From Akkermansiaceae bacterium (GTDB taxonomy: Bacteria; Verrucomicrobiota; Verrucomicrobiia; Verrucomicrobiales; Akkermansiaceae), in contig CAISTY010000060.1 of NCBI GenBank assembly GCA_903888515.1, forward strand, positions 17,152 through 81,151: 64,000 nt of DNA. Direction: 5' to 3'. The notes under the pieces were generated by a model. The model made no database searches. It was not told where the DNA came from and saw only the letters and a list, made by a program, of their open reading frames with translations. Positions 35,819 to 44,649 of the stretch are shown piece by piece; position 1 is the first letter of the stretch; every line of letters starts with the position of its first letter. The translations under genes and the position numbers were made by a program.

Positions 35819-38145
35819 GTCCTGGTTCCTTTCGTGATTTCCTGGAGCAGGCCCTCGGTCTCCTGCTCCAGCGCGAGGATGTCGGCGCTGATCTGGGCGA
35901 GGGTGCGGAGTTGGGGCGGCTGATAGAAATGACGGGTGAAGCTGACTTCATAGCCGATCTTGGTATCGGCCTCGACGAGCCAGGCGTCGGGCGTGTAGGG
36001 CAGAACTTCGCGGCGGATGAATGCCTCGATGCCGCCTTCCTCCAGCAGCGGGATTTGCTCGTAGTCGCGCAGTTCGCTGTCGGGCTCGTATTCGACAATC
36101 GTCGGACGGCCCGGCGGTCCGTCCCTACCTTCGTAAAGGCCGCGAAGCGGGTCGGGCTTCAATTTGCCCGGTTTGTGGATTTTCTTGATGACGGGCGGGG
36201 CGTTCTCGTCGCGCCAACTCACGGCATTGACGATGAGCTTGTGGTCGGAGGCGGAGAGTTTGATGCCGAGGGTTGTCAGGGCATCGGAGAGTTTTCCGAG
36301 GAAGATGTTGTGATCCTCGAAGAGGTCACCGCCGAGTTCCACACGGAGCCGGGTGGCGGTCTCGACGAGGAAGGCGTCGCGCTTCCAGGTGTCCGCATCG
36401 AGGAGTTTCTTTTTCTTCTTATCCGGCAGGGACTTTTTCGCAGCGCCTTCATTTTCCTCATCGTCATCCCCGGTGTCTGCGCTGCCCCAATCATCAAGGA
36501 GTTTTTCCAGTTGCTTGCGGACGGATGCCGGTTTTTCAACAAGGGCGTCGCCGAGTTCGTCGTAGAGCACGGCACGGATTTCCTCATCGCCGGAAGCGAA
36601 GCGCAGGGACTCGATGCGCGGAAGGGTGAGCTGGCTGTGGAGGCGGAGCGGGCGCTCGACCTTCACCTTCCAATAACCGAAGGCGGCGTTCTGGAAGATC
36701 TTCGACTGTGGCGTTTCCTCGAAGGCGAGGAAGGTTTGGCAGATGCACTGGATGTCTTCGGCGGCGAGTTCGCAGTTCTTCTTGCCCATGTTCTTGCGCA
36801 GGGGCTTGAACCAGTGGGTGGCGTCGATGAGCTGCACCTTGCCTTGGCGCGGCCCGGCTTTGCGGTTGCTGAGCACCCAGACGTAGGTGGCGATGCCGGT
36901 GTTGTAAAACATGTTCAGCGGCAGGGCGACGATGGCCTCCAGCCAGTCGTTCTCGATGATCCAGCGGCGGATGTTGCTTTCGCCCTGGCCGGCATCCCCG
37001 GTGAAGAGGGAGGAACCGTTGTGGACTTCCGCGATGCGGCTGCCAAGCGGCGTGGCGTGCTTCATTTTGCTCAGCATGTTGGCCAGAAAGAGCATCTGGC
37101 CGTCGCTGGAGCGGGTGATGAGGGAGAGTTCCTCGCCATCGTGCATCACGCGGAAGCGGGGATCGCGCAATTCCGCCTTGCCGCCCATGCGCTCAAGATC
37201 GCTTTTCCAGCTCTTGCCGTAGGGCGGATTGGCGAGCATGAAGTCGAACTCGCGGGAGCGGAAGGCGTCGTTAGACAGCGTGGAGTGCTCCGGCCCGCCG
37301 ACGATGTTGTCCGCCGCATCGCCATCGCCCTTGAGCAGGAGGTCGGCCTTGCAGATGGCGTAGGTCTCGCCGTTGATTTCCTGACCGTAAAGGTGGGTGG
37401 CCACCTCCTTGCCGTGGTCCTTGGCGATCTGCTTGAGGGTTTCCTCGGCCACGGTCAGCATGCCGCCGGTGCCGCAGGCGCAATCATAGAGCAGGTAGGT
37501 GCCGGACTCGATCTTGTCCGCCACGGGCAGGAACATCAAATTGGCCATGAGCCGGACGGCGTCGCGGGGCGTCCAGTGTTCGCCAGCCTCCTCGTTGTTG
37601 TCCTCGTTGAAGCGGCGGACCAGTTCCTCGAACATCGTGCCCATCGAGTGGTTGTCGAGGCCGGGGAGATCGCCGACCGGGTAGGGGCTGATGTTGATGT
37701 CCTTGTCGAGAAACTTCTCGATGAGCTGGCCGAGGGCGTCCGCCTTGGAGAGGCGCGGGATCTGATTGCGGAATTCGAAGTTGGTCAGGATGTCCTGCAC
37801 GTTGGGGGAGAAACCATCGAGGTAGGCATCGAAGTCGTCCCGGAGCTTCTGCTGGGTGGCGCGGGACTTGAGGTCGCGGAGCAGGAACGGCGAGGTGTTG
37901 TAGAACGCCTGACCAGCCGCGGAGCGAAGTGCGTCGTCCTGATGGGTGATCTGCTCCTTGTCGAGGGCGGCCTTCATTTCCATGACGGCCTGCTTCGTCG
38001 GCTCCAGCACGGCATCGAGGCGGCGCAGCACGGTCATCGGCAGGATGACATCCCGGTATTTGCCTCGGACGAAAACGTCGCGGAGGGTGTCGTCGGCGAT
38101 GCCCCAAATGAAATTGGTGAGCCAGTTGAGTTGGGCTTGGTCCAT
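35815..38145 (-). CDS. hsdM: Type I restriction system DNA methyltransferase subunit M
   Basis: A 776-residue N6-adenine methyltransferase that works with HsdS to modify the recognition site. The N-terminal HsdM_N domain begins MDQAQLNWLTNFIWGIADD and includes DNHSMGTMFEELVRRFNEDN. SAM-binding motif I is YDCACGTGGML and the catalytic motif IV is LANPPYGKSW. A C-terminal extension of about 250 residues with an acidic stretch (WGSADTGDDDEENEGAAKKS) is longer than in classic HsdM. The ATG at 38143-38145 is chosen; the frame continues upstream to 38211 without a family match. No strong ribosome binding site is seen before it. It is the first gene of the operon. Confidence 0.93.
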   Translation of the reverse strand: MDQAQLNWLTNFIWGIADDTLRDVFVRGKYRDVILPMTVLRRLDAVLEPTKQAVMEMKAALDKEQITHQDDALRSAAGQAFYNTSPFLLRDLKSRATQQKLRDDFDAYLDGFSPNVQDILTNFEFRNQIPRLSKADALGQLIEKFLDKDINISPYPVGDLPGLDNHSMGTMFEELVRRFNEDNNEEAGEHWTPRDAVRLMANLMFLPVADKIESGTYLLYDCACGTGGMLTVAEETLKQIAKDHGKEVATHLYGQEINGETYAICKADLLLKGDGDAADNIVGGPEHSTLSNDAFRSREFDFMLANPPYGKSWKSDLERMGGKAELRDPRFRVMHDGEELSLITRSSDGQMLFLANMLSKMKHATPLGSRIAEVHNGSSLFTGDAGQGESNIRRWIIENDWLEAIVALPLNMFYNTGIATYVWVLSNRKAGPRQGKVQLIDATHWFKPLRKNMGKKNCELAAEDIQCICQTFLAFEETPQSKIFQNAAFGYWKVKVERPLRLHSQLTLPRIESLRFASGDEEIRAVLYDELGDALVEKPASVRKQLEKLLDDWGSADTGDDDEENEGAAKKSLPDKKKKKLLDADTWKRDAFLVETATRLRVELGGDLFEDHNIFLGKLSDALTTLGIKLSASDHKLIVNAVSWRDENAPPVIKKIHKPGKLKPDPLRGLYEGRDGPPGRPTIVEYEPDSELRDYEQIPLLEEGGIEAFIRREVLPYTPDAWLVEADTKIGYEVSFTRHFYQPPQLRTLAQISADILALEQETEGLLQEITKGTRT

Positions 38146-38343
38146 GAGTGAGGGTTCGGGTGATGCCGTTAGTGGAAGCAGATTTCCAGCCGCATTCCAG
38201 CCTAACGGCACTTGAGAGGGAAGCCGGATCTTGCCGGACTGTCAGATTTCTTTGCCGGGCCGTGCTGTCGGGAGCAACCCTTGCGTAAGGGTGTAAGAGA
38301 AGACACGGGCAGGAATGCCCGTGCTCCTTTTTTCATTCCTCAC

Positions 38344-38385
38344 CCTTCATCCTTCATCCTTCATCCTTCATCCTTCATCCTTCAT
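38344..38385. repeat. Tandem heptamer repeat (CCTTCAT)x6
   Basis: Six perfect, head-to-tail copies of CCTTCAT followed by a partial CCTTG. It is a simple tandem array with no spacers, so it is not a CRISPR. Copy number could vary by slippage. It lies about 200 bases upstream of the hsdM start. Confidence 0.9.
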
Positions 38386-38590
38386 CCTTGTGTCCAGCCA
38401 GCGGCAACCTTTGCGTAAGGGTGCGGTCGATTCACCTATTCCGACCTGTGGCTCGGGCATCCTGCCCCAGACCGTGCTGCGGGCATCCTGCCCGCCTCTT
38501 CCCATCGCGTTCCTTCGCGTCCTTCGCGGTTAGAAAATCTTCTCTTCAACCCGAAATCCACTCTTCAATCCGTCTCCATCCGTGTCATCT

Positions 38591-38934
38591 GCGGTTAGAA
38601 AATCTTCTCTTCCTCTTTCAAGACGGCGCGCCCGGCGGTCGCGCCCTACCTTCTTCAACAAAAAACCATTCCTTCTCTTCCTTGGCGTCCTCCGCGCCTT
38701 GGCGGTTGAAAAATCTTCTCTTCCTCTTCAATCCACAATCCTCAATCTCTTCCCCCGACCCTCTTCCTCATCCTCTTCCACCCAAATCTCCTCTTCCCTT
38801 CGTGTTCCTTCGCGTCCTTCGCGGTTAAAAAATCTTCTCTTCCTCTTTCAAGACGGCGCGCCCGGCGGTCGCGCCCTACCTTCTTCAACAAAAAACCATT
38901 CCTTTTCTTCCTTGGCGTCCTCCGCGCCTTGGCG
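38591..38934. repeat. Pair of approximately 114-bp direct repeats, 230 bp apart
   Basis: Copy 1 is 38591-38704 and copy 2 is 38821-38934. By eye they differ at only two positions. Each contains GACGGCGCGCCCGGCGGTCG and CTTGGCGTCCTCCGCGCCTT. The 116 bases between them are Ser/Leu-rich low-complexity words (TCTTCCTC, CCACCC). Nothing suggests coding. Confidence 0.85.
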
Positions 38935-39071
38935 TTTCAAAATCTCCTCTTCAATCCCCAATCCCCGATCTGTGATCTTCGATCTCTTCTTCCTCTTCTC
39001 TTCCTCTTTTCTTCACCAATGACTAATGACCAATGACCAATGACTTCTTCTCTTCCTTGGCGTCCTTGGCG

Positions 39072-39114
39072 TCTTGGGTCTTGTTGTCTTGGATCTGAGG
39101 CGAAGCCTCGCTAG
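39072..39114. repeat. Dispersed repeat, copy A, ending in GAGGCGAAGCCTC hairpin
   Basis: A 43-base word that starts TCTTGGGTCTTGTTGTCTTG and ends GAGGCGAAGCCTCGCTAG. A copy with one visible difference lies at 51908-51950. GAGGC-GAA-GCCTC can fold as a small hairpin. It lies 36 bases beyond the radC stop, so it may act as a transcription end for minus-strand radC, though no T-tract follows. Confidence 0.75.
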
Positions 39115-39149
39115 GAGACGGTCTGCCGCAGGATGCGCCAGCCACTGGG

Positions 39150-39887
39150 TTACGGTACCAGACCTGCTTCGCGAAACGAATAGTAGGCGGTTCTGCCGGG
39201 TGAGGGTTTGCCGATGATCACATGGTCGAGGAAGCGCACCTGCATCAGAGTGGCGGCTTCGACGAGCCGGCGCGTCACCATTTCATCGGCCCGGCTAGGG
39301 CTGGGATCGCCCGAGGGATGGTTATGGATCAGGATGAATCCGTGAGCGCCACGGGTGATCACCGGGCGGAGGATTTCGCGCGGATGGGCGTTGGATTCGC
39401 TGACCGTGCCCACCGAAACGACGGTGGTGCCGATATGGCGCAGGCGGGTGTCCACCACCGCCACCACCACCTGCTCTTGGGCGAGATGCCGGAGTTGCGG
39501 TGCGAAAAACTCATGGATGCGTTCCGGGCTGTCCAGCGGCGTGTCGCGGAGTTGTTCGCGGGCGACGCGGGTACCAAGCTCGAAGGCGGCCGCCAGTTTC
39601 GAGGCCTTGGACAGTCCCAGACCGTATTCTTTGGCCAGTTCGGAAACCGGCAGTCCGCCCAAGGCTCCCATCGATCCGTATTTTGCCAGCAGATCCCGCC
39701 CGATGTCGATCGCGCTCCGGTGCTTCGTCCCGGATGAGATGAACAGTGCCATCAATTCGGCGTCGTTCAGCGCCGCAGGTCCAAGCTGCGCGAGCTTTTC
39801 ACGCGGACGCTCGCTGTGCGGCAGATCCTGAATCCGCGTTCCTGTTAGATCGGCCGCGGCTATGGATGATACATGGCAATCCAGCAT
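39150..39887 (-). CDS. radC: RadC/MPN domain (JAB) protein
   Basis: A 245-residue RadC-family protein: an N-terminal helix-hairpin-helix region (LAQLGPAALNDAELMALFIS, GLGLSKASKLAAA) and a C-terminal JAB/MPN metalloprotease-like fold. The zinc-binding motif HNHPSGDPSPSRAD is intact. Despite the name, a DNA repair role has not been held up; the activity is unknown. The start is uncertain: the ATG at 39885-39887 (MLDCHVSS) is used, but in-frame starts up to 40034 exist and overlap hisS, which runs the other way with only about 120 bases between the chosen starts. Confidence 0.87.
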   Translation of the reverse strand: MLDCHVSSIAAADLTGTRIQDLPHSERPREKLAQLGPAALNDAELMALFISSGTKHRSAIDIGRDLLAKYGSMGALGGLPVSELAKEYGLGLSKASKLAAAFELGTRVAREQLRDTPLDSPERIHEFFAPQLRHLAQEQVVVAVVDTRLRHIGTTVVSVGTVSESNAHPREILRPVITRGAHGFILIHNHPSGDPSPSRADEMVTRRLVEAATLMQVRFLDHVIIGKPSPGRTAYYSFREAGLVP

Positions 39888-40009
39888 GCAAGTTTTCGGG
39901 GCCATCCGAAGAGGCTGAAGATGTGGCTTCGAATTGCAAGGATTTCCAACGGTTTCTGACAATCCCGCCTTGAAATGCGGGCCATGCGGTGCATTCTCGC
40001 CGCCCGCCC

Positions 40010-41305
40010 ATGGCAGGTCCCACATTTCAAGCACTTCCCGGATTCCGCGATTTCATGCCCCGTGATTGCGCGATCCGCAATTATTTGTTCGAAACCTGGC
40101 GCACGGTGGCGCGGCGTTGTGGCTATGTGGAATATGAAGCGCCGATTCTCGAGGACACCGGACTGTATCTGAAAAAATCCGGTGGAGAACTTTCCGTGCA
40201 GCTTTTCCGGTTTGAGGACCAGGGCGGGCGCGACGTGACGTTGCGTCCGGAGGTGACCGCCTCGCTCGCCCGCCTCGTTGCCGAACATCAGCGGAATTTC
40301 CCCAAGCCGCTCAAGTGGTTCGAAATCGGCCAGTGCTTCCGTTATGAAAAACCGCAGAAGGGCAGGGGACGCGAGTTCCATCAGTTCAACGTGGATATCC
40401 TCGGCGAAGCCGGCCCGGCCGCCGATGCGGAACTCATCGCACTGGCCATCGAAACGATGCTCGCCTTCGGTTTTGTTGCGGGGGATTTCATGATCCGTGT
40501 CTCAGACCGCAACGCGTGGATCGACTTCGCCAAACACCATGGCGTGGCGGAGACGGCCATCCCCGAGTTCCTCGGCATCATCGATAAGATTGATCGCGAG
40601 CAACCCGCCGCGCTCGCGGCCAAACTCGCCGTGTTCGCCCTCACTACCCAACAAATCCGCGCCTTCATCGCCGATCCGGCGAATGCCTCAAACGCATATC
40701 TGGCAATCCACGAGGATCTAACATCCAGAGGCCTCGGCGGGTTTGTCGAACTCGACCTCTCGATCGTGCGCGGACTGGCCTACTACACGGGGGTGGTTTT
40801 CGAAGTGTTCGACGCTAAAAAGTCGATGCGTGCGGTGGCCGGGGGGGGGCGTTATGACACGCTGGTGGCGACGATTTCGGATGGTGCCGCGGATCTCCCG
40901 GCCACCGGCTTTGCGATGGGTGACCATGTGATCCGCAACCTCATCGAGGAGACGACACATGCCGCCATGCAAATGGAAGTCTGGCTCCAGCGCAATGCCG
41001 CCGCGTGCGATGTCTATGTCGTAGTAGCGGATGAAACGATGCGTGCCGCAGCGCTCCAACTCGTCACCGAGCTGCGCCGAGCGGGCATCTCCACCGACTT
41101 TCCTCTCACACCGGCGAAGGTGGCCAAACAATTCCAGAATGCCGGACGGTCCGGCGCGCGCTTCGCGCTGGTCGTCGGAGCCGAGTATCCCCAACTCAAA
41201 CTCAAGGTGCTCTCCAGCCGCGCCGAGGAATCCCTCGACGCAACATCCGCCGTGGCATGGCTCACCGCCCGCCTCCAACAACCCGACGGACCGTTGCTCG
41301 CGTGA
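40010..41305 (+). CDS. hisS: Histidyl-tRNA synthetase
   Basis: A 431-residue class II synthetase that charges tRNA-His. LPGFRDFMPRD opens the catalytic core; motif 2 is FRYEKPQKGRGREFHQFNVD; the histidine-specific signature reads RGLAYYTGVVFEVFD; motif 3 lies in TGFAMGDHVI. The C-terminal anticodon-binding domain (AACDVYVVVADE through QFQNAGRSGARFALVVG) is complete, so this is a true HisS and not the shorter HisZ. The ATG at 40010 is preferred over 39989 because it puts the conserved LPGFRDF close to the N-terminus. aspS follows on the same strand, a common hisS-aspS pairing, but with a repeat-bearing gap of 81 bases. Confidence 0.92.
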   Translation: MAGPTFQALPGFRDFMPRDCAIRNYLFETWRTVARRCGYVEYEAPILEDTGLYLKKSGGELSVQLFRFEDQGGRDVTLRPEVTASLARLVAEHQRNFPKPLKWFEIGQCFRYEKPQKGRGREFHQFNVDILGEAGPAADAELIALAIETMLAFGFVAGDFMIRVSDRNAWIDFAKHHGVAETAIPEFLGIIDKIDREQPAALAAKLAVFALTTQQIRAFIADPANASNAYLAIHEDLTSRGLGGFVELDLSIVRGLAYYTGVVFEVFDAKKSMRAVAGGGRYDTLVATISDGAADLPATGFAMGDHVIRNLIEETTHAAMQMEVWLQRNAAACDVYVVVADETMRAAALQLVTELRRAGISTDFPLTPAKVAKQFQNAGRSGARFALVVGAEYPQLKLKVLSSRAEESLDATSAVAWLTARLQQPDGPLLA

Positions 41306-41307
41306 CC

Positions 41308-41386
41308 TAGCTAATTCTGAATCCTCTTCTCATTAACGTCCATCTGTGTCCATCTGCGGTTGAAAAAAATCTTTAATTACTCTCCC
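41308..41386. repeat. Phrase-like intergenic repeat between hisS and aspS
   Basis: The 80-base gap holds CGTCCATCTGTGTCCATCTG followed by CGGTTGAAAAAAATCTTT. The same wording appears in degenerate form at 38567-38606 (CATCCGTGTCATCTGCGGTT then AGAAAATCTT). It is the same repeat class as the field upstream of hsdM. It may carry the aspS promoter, but no clear boxes are seen. Confidence 0.65.
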
Positions 41387-43171
41387 ATGCGCACCCATCA
41401 CTGCAACGAACTCCGCGAGTCCCACATCGGCCAAACCGTCACACTCATCGGCTGGGTGAATTCCGCCCGCGACCACGGCGGGCTTATTTTTGCCGATCTG
41501 CGGGACCGCGAGGGCCTTACCCAGTGCGTGTTCCATCCCGAGGACAACCCGCAAGCGGCGAAGCTCTCCCAAACCCTGCGTGAAGAAGACGTGGTGCAGG
41601 TCATCGGCGTGGTTTCCAAGCGTATTGAGGGAACCCTCAATGACAAGCTGCCGACCGGCGCGATCGAGATTGTTGTTAGAGAGTTGCGCATCGTCAACAA
41701 GGCGGATGTGCTGCCGTTCCAGCTCGACAAGGATCTATCCAACGAAGACCTGCGGATGAAATACCGCTATCTCGATCTGCGCCGTGCCCGCATGAGCAAG
41801 AACATCCGCCAGCGCAGCATTATCACCGCCGCCGCCCGCCGCTATCTCGACACGTCCGGATTTTTTGAAATCGAAACGCCGATCCTCTCCAACCCCACAC
41901 CCGAAGGCGCGCGCGATTTCCTCGTGCCGTCCCGCCTCAATCCCGGCCGCTTCTACGCGTTGCCCCAGGCTCCGCAGCAATACAAGCAGCTCATGATGGT
42001 GGCCGGCCTGGAGAAATACTATCAGATCGCCCGGTGCTTCCGCGATGAAGACCTGCGTGCCGACCGCCAACCGGAATTCACGCAAATCGACATCGAGGCC
42101 AGCTTCATCGGACAGGATGACATCATGACGCTCGTCGAGGGTCTGTTAGGCACGATGTTTCAAGCCGGTCTCGGCGTGGAAATTCCGGCATCCTTTCCGC
42201 GCATGACCTACAACGACGCGATGGACATCTACGGATCGGACAAGCCGGACACGCGTTATGACATGCGGATCATCGATCTCGCCGACGTCTTTGCGGCCAC
42301 CGGGTTCAAGATTTTCCGCGCGACCCTCGACGGTGGCGGTGTGGTGCGTGCGATCAACGCCAAGGGTTTCGCCGGTATCACCACCGGCCAGATGAACCGC
42401 CTCAACGAGATCGCCATCCAGGCCGGCCTGCCGGTGAAAACCCTGGCCTTCGTCAAGTGCGAGGATGGCGAATTCAAGAGCCCGCTGTGGAAATTTTTCA
42501 CCGACGCGGAAAAGGACGCGCTGGTGGCCAAGCTCGGCATGGCCGAAGGCGACATGGTGTTTTTCGCCGCCGGATCGCGCGACACCGTGGCGACCATCCT
42601 CGGCCGTGTCCGCACCGAGTGTGCGGTGATGATGGAACTCAACAAGGACTCCACGACTTTCAACTTCCTGTGGATCGTGGATTTCCCGCTGTTAGCTCTG
42701 GACGAGGAAACCGGCCAGTGGGGGGCGGTGCACCATCCGTTCACCCGTCCGCATCCGGATGATATGGAGAAACTCGCGGCCGGCGATTACGCGAACGTGC
42801 GCGCCGTGGCCTATGACGTGGTGCTCAATGGCTACGAACTCGGCGGCGGCTCGATCAGGATTCACGAAAAGGATCTGCAGGCGCGCATGTTCAGCGTGTT
42901 GGGCGTCGGCCCGGAGGAACAACAGATCAAGTTCGGCCACCTGCTGGACGCCTTCCGCTTCGGCGCGCCACCGCACGGCGGGCTGGCACTCGGTCTCGAT
43001 CGCATCGCCATGCTCGTCGCCGGTGAGGACAGCATCCGCGAGGTGATTGCGTTCCCGAAAAACAACAAGGGCGCCGACCTGATGTCCCACAGCCCGTGCC
43101 CGGTCGACCTTAAACAACTCCGCGAGGTGTATGTCCAATCCACCTGGAAAGACCCGAAACCGGTGCCGTGA
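41387..43171 (+). CDS. aspS: Aspartyl-tRNA synthetase
   Basis: A 594-residue bacterial-type class II synthetase. The N-terminal OB-fold binds the anticodon (VTLIGWVNSARDHGGLIFAD, LRDREGLTQCVFHPED). Motif 1 appears in FFEIETPILSNPTPEGARDF, motif 2 in ARCFRDEDLRADRQPEFTQI, the GAD insertion domain at about residues 300-420 (GVVRAINAKGFAG), and motif 3 in GGLALGLDRIAMLVAGEDS. It ends with SHSPCPVDLKQLREVYVQ. The start at ATG 41387 (MRTHHCNEL) is typical; an upstream ATG at 41360 lies in repeat DNA. Whether it is discriminating or also charges tRNA-Asn cannot be told here. Confidence 0.95.
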   Translation: MRTHHCNELRESHIGQTVTLIGWVNSARDHGGLIFADLRDREGLTQCVFHPEDNPQAAKLSQTLREEDVVQVIGVVSKRIEGTLNDKLPTGAIEIVVRELRIVNKADVLPFQLDKDLSNEDLRMKYRYLDLRRARMSKNIRQRSIITAAARRYLDTSGFFEIETPILSNPTPEGARDFLVPSRLNPGRFYALPQAPQQYKQLMMVAGLEKYYQIARCFRDEDLRADRQPEFTQIDIEASFIGQDDIMTLVEGLLGTMFQAGLGVEIPASFPRMTYNDAMDIYGSDKPDTRYDMRIIDLADVFAATGFKIFRATLDGGGVVRAINAKGFAGITTGQMNRLNEIAIQAGLPVKTLAFVKCEDGEFKSPLWKFFTDAEKDALVAKLGMAEGDMVFFAAGSRDTVATILGRVRTECAVMMELNKDSTTFNFLWIVDFPLLALDEETGQWGAVHHPFTRPHPDDMEKLAAGDYANVRAVAYDVVLNGYELGGGSIRIHEKDLQARMFSVLGVGPEEQQIKFGHLLDAFRFGAPPHGGLALGLDRIAMLVAGEDSIREVIAFPKNNKGADLMSHSPCPVDLKQLREVYVQSTWKDPKPVP

Positions 43172-43280
43172 ATCAGCCCGACTTTTTCTTCTAGCCCGCT
43201 GGTGAATGTCGATTAGAATGGTGCCGGGCATGAGTGCGGCGAACGCCGCCGTATTTTCAATTTTCACACAGCGTCTTTCC

Positions 43281-44033
43281 ATGAATTTGACACTCAAAGT
43301 TTGGCGGCAGTCCGGGCCGGATGGCCAAGGCGCAATCGAGACGTACGACGCGCAAAACATTCCGGCGGAGGCATCGTTCCTGGAAATGTTAGACATCGTC
43401 AACGAACGCCTCGTGATGAAGGGCGAGGAACCGATCCACTTCGACCACGACTGCCGCGAGGGGATTTGCGGGACCTGTTCGCTGACCATCAACGGGATTC
43501 CCCACGGCAAGGACCACGGTGTCACCACCTGCCAGGTTCACATGCGCAAATTCTCTAACGGAGACACCCTGTGGATCGAACCATTCCGCGCGAACCCCTT
43601 CAAGGTAATCCGCGATTTGATGGTGGACCGCGGCGCCTTGGACCGGATCATCGCCGCCGGCGGTTATGTGGATGTGCGCACCGGGTCCGCGATCGATGCG
43701 AATTCCATTCTCATTTCGAAGGATGACTCGGACACGGCGTTTGATGCGGCCGCGTGCATTGGCTGCGGCGCCTGCGTGGCAGCGTGCAAAAACGCTTCGG
43801 CCATGTTGTTCGTGGCGGCCAAGGTTTCGCACCTCGGCCACCTTCCACAAGGCCAGCCGGAACGTGACAAACGCGTGCTCGCGATGGTCCGCCGGATGGA
43901 CACCGAAGGCTTTGGCAATTGCACCAACCAATACGAGTGCGAGGCCGCCTGCCCGAAGGAAATCAGCGCCGATCACATCGCCCGCCTCAACCGCGACTAC
44001 ACCATGGCCGTGCTCAGGGAACAACTCACCTGA
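43281..44033 (+). CDS. sdhB: Succinate dehydrogenase/fumarate reductase iron-sulfur subunit
   Basis: A 250-residue iron-sulfur subunit that passes electrons between the flavoprotein and quinone in complex II. The [2Fe-2S] ligands are in [16 protein letters not shown] and the following VTTCQVH; the C-terminal clusters use [13 protein letters not shown] and CEAACPKEI. The protein begins [17 protein letters not shown] from the ATG at 43281; a longer frame to 43206 lacks homology. The sequence resembles the Bacteroidetes/PVC type. Surprisingly, neither sdhA nor sdhC is next to it: upstream is aspS and downstream is the end of the microcompartment operon in the opposite direction. The partner genes must be off the window or elsewhere. 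Confidence 0.88.
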   Translation: MNLTLKVWRQSGPDGQGAIETYDAQNIPAEASFLEMLDIVNERLVMKGEEPIHFDHDCREGICGTCSLTINGIPHGKDHGVTTCQVHMRKFSNGDTLWIEPFRANPFKVIRDLMVDRGALDRIIAAGGYVDVRTGSAIDANSILISKDDSDTAFDAAACIGCGACVAACKNASAMLFVAAKVSHLGHLPQGQPERDKRVLAMVRRMDTEGFGNCTNQYECEAACPKEISADHIARLNRDYTMAVLREQLT

Positions 44034-44103
44034 TATGCGGGTCTGCAGACTCGCGGTCGTGCGCTGCGAAGTCCGGATCGATCACGGTCGGTTCCACTCA
44101 AGT

Positions 44104-44649
44104 CTATATGATCTCCCGATAGACGTCCGGGTGCGGGCGCGAAATCACCACGGCATTGACGAGGAGACCGCGCTCGGCGACCAAGCGACGCCCGGCGGCC
44201 ACGGCTGCCTGCACGGCGGACACCTCGCCGGTGAGCGTGCAAAACGCCTTGCCGCCCATGGCCATGGCGAGCCGGGTATCTATCAGTGTCACGGGTGCGG
44301 CTTTGACGGCGGCGTCGGCCGCTTCTATCAGGGTGGCCACATTGAACGATTCAATGATGCCAAGGGCGCCGCTGACCGGCGGTGGTTGCGAGCGTCCGAT
44401 CGAGGCAAAAACGTCGGGGTGCACATTGGGGATGACAAACTGGTCGATGAGGCAGCCATGCGCGGCCTGCGTGCCTGCCTCCACGGCGCTTTGCACGGAT
44501 GCGGTTTCCCCGCCGACCAGGACCATGTATTTTCCCGAGCAGATGCTGCGCGAGAGAATCAGGGTGACATCACCTGCTTTCAACATCGCGTCCGCCACCA
44601 GGAACCCGGTGGCGATGCTTGAGAGTTCAATGAGTCCAATGGATTTCAT
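44104..44649 (-). CDS. pduT: BMC-T shell protein, PduT-like (double BMC domain)
   Basis: A 181-residue trimeric shell protein of a bacterial microcompartment, with two BMC domains in tandem (residues 3-85 starting SIGLIELSSIATGFLVADAM, and 95-180 starting LGIIESFNVATLIEAADAAV). The second domain has a Cys in GGKAFCTLTGEV, at the place where PduT holds a [4Fe-4S] cluster in the central pore. Its ATG overlaps the stop of the PduS-like gene (ATGA), and PduS and PduT are known partners, so it probably conducts electrons through the shell. It is the last gene of the operon. Confidence 0.87.
   Translation of the reverse strand: MKSIGLIELSSIATGFLVADAMLKAGDVTLILSRSICSGKYMVLVGGETASVQSAVEAGTQAAHGCLIDQFVIPNVHPDVFASIGRSQPPPVSGALGIIESFNVATLIEAADAAVKAAPVTLIDTRLAMAMGGKAFCTLTGEVSAVQAAVAAGRRLVAERGLLVNAVVISRPHPDVYREII

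Larger units (their letters stand above)
38146..39149. other. Gene-free repeat field upstream of hsdM
   Basis: About 1 kb with no credible gene. It is packed with short phrase-like repeats: variants of CTTCGCGTCCTTCGCGGTT, CTTGGCGTCCTCCGCGCCTT, TTCTCTTCCTCTTT and GCAACC(C/T)TTGCGTAAGGGTG (38270 and 38402), plus a hairpin CACGGGCA-GGAA-TGCCCGTG near 38304-38323 and a pair of GGGCATCCTGCCC words near 38456-38491. The promoter of the restriction operon must lie at its left end, but I cannot point to it. Confidence 0.7.

Noticed and set aside
35785..38151. A 788-codon open frame on the plus strand
   Set aside because: It runs antisense through hsdM. Its composition (Val/Gly/Glu/Leu-rich, no motif) is that of a mirror frame of a GC-rich gene, and hsdM on the other strand has clear catalytic motifs.
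38344..38385. Possible CRISPR array
   Set aside because: The units are seven-base, directly adjacent and have no spacers; no cas genes are present. It is a simple tandem repeat.
40010..41305. Reading the hisS-like gene as hisZ
   Set aside because: The anticodon-binding domain and the RGLAYYTG signature are complete, and aspS follows, which fits a true histidyl-tRNA synthetase.
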